The notes beneath the pieces are model-generated. The model saw nothing but the letters and a program-made list of their open reading frames with translations, searched no databases and was not told where the DNA came from. A DNA stretch of 10,050 bases from Ruminococcaceae bacterium UBA3220 (GTDB taxonomy: Bacteria; Bacillota; Clostridia; Oscillospirales; Acutalibacteraceae): positions 1 to 10,050 of the forward strand of contig DEWC01000065.1 of assembly GCA_002363095.1 (NCBI GenBank), written 5' to 3'. The position numbers were made by a program, and so were the translations under genes. This document shows positions 6,860-10,050 of the stretch, piece by piece (within the stretch, counting starts at the first letter, position 1; every line of letters starts with the position of its first letter).

Positions 6860-7630
6860 TCACCTCAGAATTTCGTTAACTCTTGCCTGCACGGCTTTAT
6901 AACTGTAACCGGCGTTGCAAAGTCTTGTCTTTCGCTCTGCCCCGTTGCCCCAAAGACCCCGAATTACCTCTCTCGCAAGTTCGTCGACTGTTTTTTGTTT
7001 TGGCGCAGCGCTTTTTTGAGGAGCGGGATTTGAAGCCGCAACCTTTTTCTTAAGCCCGCCTTTTTGAACCAAAACATCGGTTATGGCACGGGCTGCTTTT
7101 TGGGCGAACTCACCGCTCAGAATTACCGGCGTATCGGCGGTGCTGTCCATAAAACCGCATTCAAGCAAAACCGCCGGCATTTTGGTTTCTCTTACCTCGT
7201 GCAGGTCCTGCTTTTGAAGCGGAGCCGCACGGTTTCCTTTAAGACCGGTCGCCTTTACAACGGCGTCATAAAGTGATTTTTGCCAGTTGTATGTGATCGA
7301 GCCGTCCTTAATGGTTTTATAAACTATCGCGATTATTCCGCCTCCCGACTTTCCGCCGATTCCGGCGTTATGATGAATGCTGAGATAAAAATCGGCACCG
7401 AAGGCGTTCGCCTTAGATGTTCGCGTTTTCAGCGGAATGTCGGTTTTTCCGGTTTTGTCGTCAAGACGGAGAAGCGAATACCCTTCGTATTCCGAAAGAT
7501 ACTTTTCAATAAAACCGCAGATGCGCGAATTAAGCGTCCATTCCCGGGTTTCATTTTTATCAATAGTTTTAAGACAACGCTTGCCGGGGGTATAAAGTCC
7601 GTGTCCCGCGTTAAGTGCAATTTTGAACAT
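6860..7630 (-). CDS. Endolysin: N-acetylmuramoyl-L-alanine amidase with Cpl-7-like wall-binding domain
   Basis: A 256-residue zinc amidase that cleaves the bond between N-acetylmuramic acid and L-alanine in peptidoglycan. The Amidase_3 domain spans about 3-188: His10 in NAGHG, Glu27 or Glu30 in NETREW, His86 in LSIHHNAG and Glu157 in VLLECGF are the expected metal-binding and catalytic residues. A Lys/Pro/Ala linker follows (about 193-213). Residues 214-256 (VDELAREVIRGLWGNG, then AGYSYKAVQARVNEIL) match the CW_7 (Cpl-7 C-terminal) wall-binding repeat, in one copy. There is no signal peptide, so export should depend on a holin. The ATG at 7630 has AAAGGA upstream and overlaps the preceding gene by 20 bases. 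A host cell-wall amidase is unlikely, given the phage context and the lack of a secretion signal. Confidence 0.93.
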   Translation of the reverse strand: MFKIALNAGHGLYTPGKRCLKTIDKNETREWTLNSRICGFIEKYLSEYEGYSLLRLDDKTGKTDIPLKTRTSKANAFGADFYLSIHHNAGIGGKSGGGIIAIVYKTIKDGSITYNWQKSLYDAVVKATGLKGNRAAPLQKQDLHEVRETKMPAVLLECGFMDSTADTPVILSGEFAQKAARAITDVLVQKGGLKKKVAASNPAPQKSAAPKQKTVDELAREVIRGLWGNGAERKTRLCNAGYSYKAVQARVNEILR

Positions 7631-7928
7631 ATTCGTTTTCCTTTCCGTATTTTACGGGTAGCATAAGCATCTGCCTGTAAAGATTGGTTGCTACATCGTT
7701 TCCGCCTAACTTGTTGTACGCCTTATACTCTTTTTCGAGCGCTTCCTTCGCGTAAATCGGGATAAGATTTTTCTCGGTGTATTTATCGTAAGAGCGAATT
7801 ATCTCCGCTCTTAACAAACATTGAAGCCCTGATTTAAGCGCCTCGCTCTTTTTGTGCAAAGCGGCAAGATATGTAGCGCCGCTTCCCAAAATGGCGGGAA
7901 CGAGCCATTTAATCAAAATTTCAAGCAT
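7611..7928 (-). CDS. Small membrane-anchored phage protein next to the lysis genes
   Basis: A 105-residue protein of unknown function. Residues about 5-24 form one hydrophobic helix (LIKWLVPAILGSGATYLAAL). A soluble, mainly helical part follows, with the recognisable pattern LRAEIIRSYDKY (39-50), PIYAKEALEKEYKAYNKLGG (57-76) and a C-terminal LMLPVKYG. I recall similar small proteins beside endolysin and holin genes in Clostridia prophages, where they are usually annotated as hypothetical. One membrane helix with a cytosolic tail could fit a holin partner, antiholin or membrane anchor, but none is shown. Its start overlaps the upstream gene by 8 bases and its end overlaps the endolysin by 20 bases. 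The ribosome binding site is weak (AAGAGAA), so expression is probably coupled to the gene before it. Confidence 0.72.
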   Translation of the reverse strand: MLEILIKWLVPAILGSGATYLAALHKKSEALKSGLQCLLRAEIIRSYDKYTEKNLIPIYAKEALEKEYKAYNKLGGNDVATNLYRQMLMLPVKYGKENEYVQNCT

Positions 7929-8262
7929 TTTCTCTTATAGTCCGTTCGAGCATATTTATTCTTTCCCGTAAAGCCTGCCTCAAGGCCTTTACGGGAGCGT
8001 AATCTTCTTCGCTTATCCACCCCTCAAAGAACTTAATGGCCTTGTAATCGGTAGCCGAAAGTTGTTCTTTAAGCTCGGCAATCGTCTCCCCTGCGGAGTT
8101 TGCAATTCCGAGGTTTAAGTTGTAGATTTCTTCCTTTGTCATATCCCTTTGGGACCAGTTATCGGGATTGTCGTTTTTGCCCAAAACGACCTCAAAACTT
8201 GTCAAATCATCCTTAAAGAGAATTTTTCCTTCATCCGCCTTAATCGTTTTTTTGCTGAACAT
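7921..8262 (-). CDS. Small phage protein following the tail/receptor-binding gene
   Basis: A 113-residue protein of unknown function with no membrane segment. The N-terminal part is mixed (KTIKADEGKILFKDDLTSFE). Residues 66-112 are charged and helical, with SATDYKAIKFFEGWISEEDY and KALRQALRERINMLERTI, likely a short coiled coil. This tail is familiar from small proteins encoded just after tail-fibre genes in Firmicutes phages, so a tail-fibre accessory or chaperone role is possible but unproven. The ATG at 8262 shares one base with the tail gene stop (TAATG), typical of coupled translation, and AAGGATGG lies about 11 bases upstream. An in-frame ATG at 8277 would add five residues and overlap the tail gene by 16 bases, but its purine-rich site touches the start codon. 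Confidence 0.72.
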   Translation of the reverse strand: MFSKKTIKADEGKILFKDDLTSFEVVLGKNDNPDNWSQRDMTKEEIYNLNLGIANSAGETIAELKEQLSATDYKAIKFFEGWISEEDYAPVKALRQALRERINMLERTIRENA

Positions 8263-9884
8263 TATGCCAAAGTCCATCCTTTCGTTTGGGTAATAAAATC
8301 GGTAAGATATACACTTCCGTTTGCATCTTTAACGAATACACCTTCGTTAACGGTGCCCTTTGTATTACCGCATAGAGTCTTTGCCGTCGTGTGGAGGGTT
8401 AATGTCTGTGCCCCGTCCCCTACAGAGAGGGTTTTTAAATGATTTGCGATATTTATAAGCGAATCGGCGGTAAGCTTATCGCTTGAAGCAAAAGAAATGC
8501 TTGTATTAAAGTTGCAGGATATTGAAAAATTCCTGATTGAGCTGGATAAAAAGGTATTCGAGGCGTATCCGCCTATTGAGGTCGCATTTGTAATTTCAAC
8601 CGTAATAAATCCCGCTCCGTTGAAGGCTTCGCTGCCCACCGTAAGCGGACCTTCGCAATTTATCACGATTTTATCGGAAAACCGACAATATTGGAATGCT
8701 CTCGATTCAATCAGATTTACACTCGGCGGCAAAACTAAAGCGGTAGATAGTACACCTACACCGTTCCAGTTATTTGACGGGGATTTTACATTCCAGTATT
8801 TATCATATCCGTAGGCGGTCTCAGCCGAGTAAAAACGGTTGAAAACATTTTTTCCGATACTTGTTATACCGTTCTTAATAAAAATCTTGTCGATGCTTGT
8901 GTTGGTGTTGCCGCAAATGCACTCTTCTATATACGAATCGTTATACTGGTCGCTTCCGTACATCTCACCGCTGCCTAAAAAAACGAGCGTTCTGTCAATA
9001 ATATCGCGATAAACCTTAATATTATCCCCTGCCGTTCCGCCGACCTTTTTTCCGAAATTCTTAGGACTGCGCCAAATTACCTCGTCAACCGGTGAAAATG
9101 TCGCGGGAATTTCAATGTTACCGCTTCCGAGCAGGCTTTGGTTGTTTAAGGATTTGATGTTTACTCTATTTGTCAGTTTATCCTGCTTGCCGTCAAGACT
9201 TTGATGCTCCTGTATTGCCGAATTTGCCTTTGAAAGGCTTGCCCGAACATCCGCCGATAAATCTGTGACGGGTATGCCGTTTTGAGGCATGGGATAAGCG
9301 CCTATGTCGGTGCTGTCAAGAACAATATCACCCGAAAGCGGTTTGTTATTGATTTTAAGTGTTTTCGGCACGAAATATGAAGTTATGTGTTCCGAAATTA
9401 ACGAATCGGCATCCTGCCACGACATATCGTAGTCGGCGTCGCTGTCCTTTTGCAAAACCTGACCTTCCGTTCCTCCGCCGGGACATCTTGACAGCGGATT
9501 TATACAGTTAAGCAATTGGTTCCAGATTGATGGCGTAGGTTCCGCCGGTTCGAGATTTGCGACACCGCTGGCGGTAACATTTACAACCGCCTCGTTTGTC
9601 GTTACAACAACATTTCCTTCTATTCCGTAAACCGAAACCGAAAAATACGGTGCCTTTATCACCTCGCTCGGGACAAAACATTTGTTGTTGCCTGAATACA
9701 TACTGTTTCCGTCTAAAAGAACAACCTCAAATTCGTCGCTGTCGTTTTTGAAAACCGCGATTTTCGTCTTATCGTCCCAGTCAGAATCATATTCGAACTC
9801 AATCTCCAGATAACGGTTACTGTCGGATATGACCTCGTCAAACCGAAGGCTTAAAGACTGGTTCTCGATATTTGCTTTTATCAA
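8262..9884 (-). CDS. Phage tail/receptor-binding protein with BspA-like leucine-rich region
   Basis: A 540-residue tail-tip or fibre protein. Residues about 1-125 form a beta-rich domain (IEFEYDSDWDDKTKIAVFKN at 28-47) ending SIWNQLL, which resembles the N-terminal part of many Firmicutes phage tail proteins and may dock on the baseplate. Fibre-type repeats follow: GTEGQVLQKDSDADYDMSWQ (138-157), INNKPLSGDIVLDSTDIGAY (178-197) and LNNQSLLGSGNIEI (246-259). Residues about 330-455 look like an LRR_5/BspA-like region (IDKIFIKNGITSIGKNVF, LVLPPSVNLIESRAF, VGSEAFNGAGFITVEI). The C-terminus ends TKGWTLA, a common closing motif of BspA-like proteins. The start is the TTG at 9884, because AAGGAG lies 7 bases upstream. 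The ATG at 9968 has no binding site and lies upstream of the -10 box. The LRR part likely makes contact with the host surface. Confidence 0.83.
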   Translation of the reverse strand: MIKANIENQSLSLRFDEVISDSNRYLEIEFEYDSDWDDKTKIAVFKNDSDEFEVVLLDGNSMYSGNNKCFVPSEVIKAPYFSVSVYGIEGNVVVTTNEAVVNVTASGVANLEPAEPTPSIWNQLLNCINPLSRCPGGGTEGQVLQKDSDADYDMSWQDADSLISEHITSYFVPKTLKINNKPLSGDIVLDSTDIGAYPMPQNGIPVTDLSADVRASLSKANSAIQEHQSLDGKQDKLTNRVNIKSLNNQSLLGSGNIEIPATFSPVDEVIWRSPKNFGKKVGGTAGDNIKVYRDIIDRTLVFLGSGEMYGSDQYNDSYIEECICGNTNTSIDKIFIKNGITSIGKNVFNRFYSAETAYGYDKYWNVKSPSNNWNGVGVLSTALVLPPSVNLIESRAFQYCRFSDKIVINCEGPLTVGSEAFNGAGFITVEITNATSIGGYASNTFLSSSIRNFSISCNFNTSISFASSDKLTADSLINIANHLKTLSVGDGAQTLTLHTTAKTLCGNTKGTVNEGVFVKDANGSVYLTDFITQTKGWTLA

Positions 9885-9897
9885 TGTAATTCTCCTT
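9885..9897 (-). promoter_or_regulatory. Ribosome binding site that sets a TTG start for the tail protein
   Basis: On the minus strand AAGGAG (9892-9897) is followed by a 7-base spacer and TTG at 9882-9884. No competing site precedes the in-frame ATG at 9968, so the 28 residues between them are probably not translated. Confidence 0.8.
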
Positions 9898-9933
9898 TTC
9901 AAGCCATACGGCTTTCTTGTTTGCGCCGGAATT

Positions 9934-9962
9934 ATTATAAAACTTAAATTTGCGACATTCAC
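9934..9962 (-). promoter_or_regulatory. Candidate promoter for the tail-lysis unit
   Basis: On the minus strand GTGAAT (9957-9962, three of six consensus bases) is followed by a 17-base spacer and a perfect TATAAT (9934-9939). It lies between the hairpin at 9972-10003 and the TTG start, giving a leader of about 45 bases. The weak -35 means it may be low-level or need an activator. Confidence 0.5.
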
Positions 9963-9971
9963 CGACATAAT

Positions 9972-10003
9972 AAACAGGCGGTATCAGAAGATACCGCCTG
10001 TTT
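9972..10003 (-). terminator. 14-bp perfect hairpin between phage genes (terminator-like)
   Basis: The arms AAACAGGCGGTATC (9972-9985) and its exact complement (9990-10003) enclose a four-base loop. On the minus strand the stem is followed by only a short TTTATTAT, so termination may be partial. It lies 22 bases after the tandem stop of the upstream gene and just before the candidate promoter of the tail gene. It could also act as an RNA-stabilising or processing structure. Confidence 0.7.
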
Positions 10004-10025
10004 CAGTCTGTCGATAAACCTGTTA

Positions 10026-10050
10026 TTATGGTGCGGCGCCGTTCTCGGCG
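10026..10050 (-). CDS. 3' end of an upstream phage gene (last seven codons)
   Basis: In the minus-strand frame entering at the right edge, the codons read AENGAAP followed by two in-frame TAA stops (10026-10028 and 10023-10025), then the hairpin. Tandem stops followed by a hairpin suggest a true gene end, probably a tail or baseplate protein by position. Too little is present to name it, and other frames also stay open at the edge. Confidence 0.4.

Larger units (their letters stand above)
6656..10050 (-). mobile_element. Late tail and lysis end of a prophage (or phage-tail-like element)
   Basis: A run of same-strand phage genes, in the order tail/receptor-binding protein, two small proteins, endolysin, holin, which is the usual order at the 3' end of Firmicutes siphophage late regions. 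Several genes overlap or abut (7611-7630, 7921-7928, 8262, 6857-6859), as expected of phage. The element continues past the right edge. Its left limit is taken as the terminator at 6614-6647; no attachment repeat is demonstrable from one end alone. A contractile or flexible tailocin-like bacteriocin cluster is an alternative, because no capsid, integrase or replication gene is in view. Confidence 0.75.

Noticed and set aside
8497..8814. Plus-strand open frame of 105 codons inside the tail gene
   Set aside because: It is antisense to the leucine-rich region and has no ribosome binding site or recognisable domain.
9885..9968. Upstream extension of the tail protein from an ATG at 9968
   Set aside because: It has no ribosome binding site and lies upstream of the -10 box, whereas the TTG at 9884 has AAGGAG at good spacing.

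Overview
The window looks like the chromosome of an anaerobic Clostridia bacterium of moderate to low GC, plausibly Oscillospiraceae/Ruminococcaceae. The evidence is strong AGGAGG-type ribosome binding sites, good sigma-A promoters, a PheB-type ACT protein next to homoserine dehydrogenase, and a membrane-anchored cohesin-like protein. This placement rests on gene content alone and is not proven.

Layout. (1) Positions 1-2396, minus strand: an aspartate-family amino-acid operon read pheB-like ACT protein, then homoserine dehydrogenase (hom), then aspartate kinase (lysC, cut by the left edge). It has a clear promoter at 2428-2456. (2) Positions 2397-2649: a divergent promoter region with three copies of CAATTGTA, two of them overlapping promoter elements. 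(3) Positions 2650-5606, plus strand: a three-gene surface-glycan-type operon. It encodes a polyprenyl-phosphate sugar-1-phosphate transferase, a sugar-1-phosphate nucleotidyltransferase whose start overlaps it, and a membrane-anchored cohesin-like protein, and it ends at a strong terminator. (4) Positions 5685-6638, plus strand: a three-domain S1-type RNA-binding protein ending at a near-perfect bidirectional hairpin terminator. (5) Positions 6656-10050, minus strand: the late end of a prophage or phage-tail-like element. In reading order it holds the last codons of an upstream gene, a 14-bp hairpin, a promoter, a TTG-started tail/receptor-binding protein with a BspA-like leucine-rich region, two small proteins, an Amidase_3 endolysin with a Cpl-7-like wall-binding domain, and an r1t-type holin.

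How they work together. LysC and Hom catalyse the first and third steps of the aspartate pathway, towards threonine, methionine and lysine; the ACT protein may sense an amino acid. The sugar transferase would load a sugar phosphate onto a lipid carrier, and the nucleotidyltransferase would supply NDP-sugar. The phage block pairs host recognition (tail protein) with host lysis (endolysin and holin). No integrase, attachment-site duplication, CRISPR array, tRNA or rRNA was seen here. The shared bidirectional terminator marks the boundary between host genes and the phage block.
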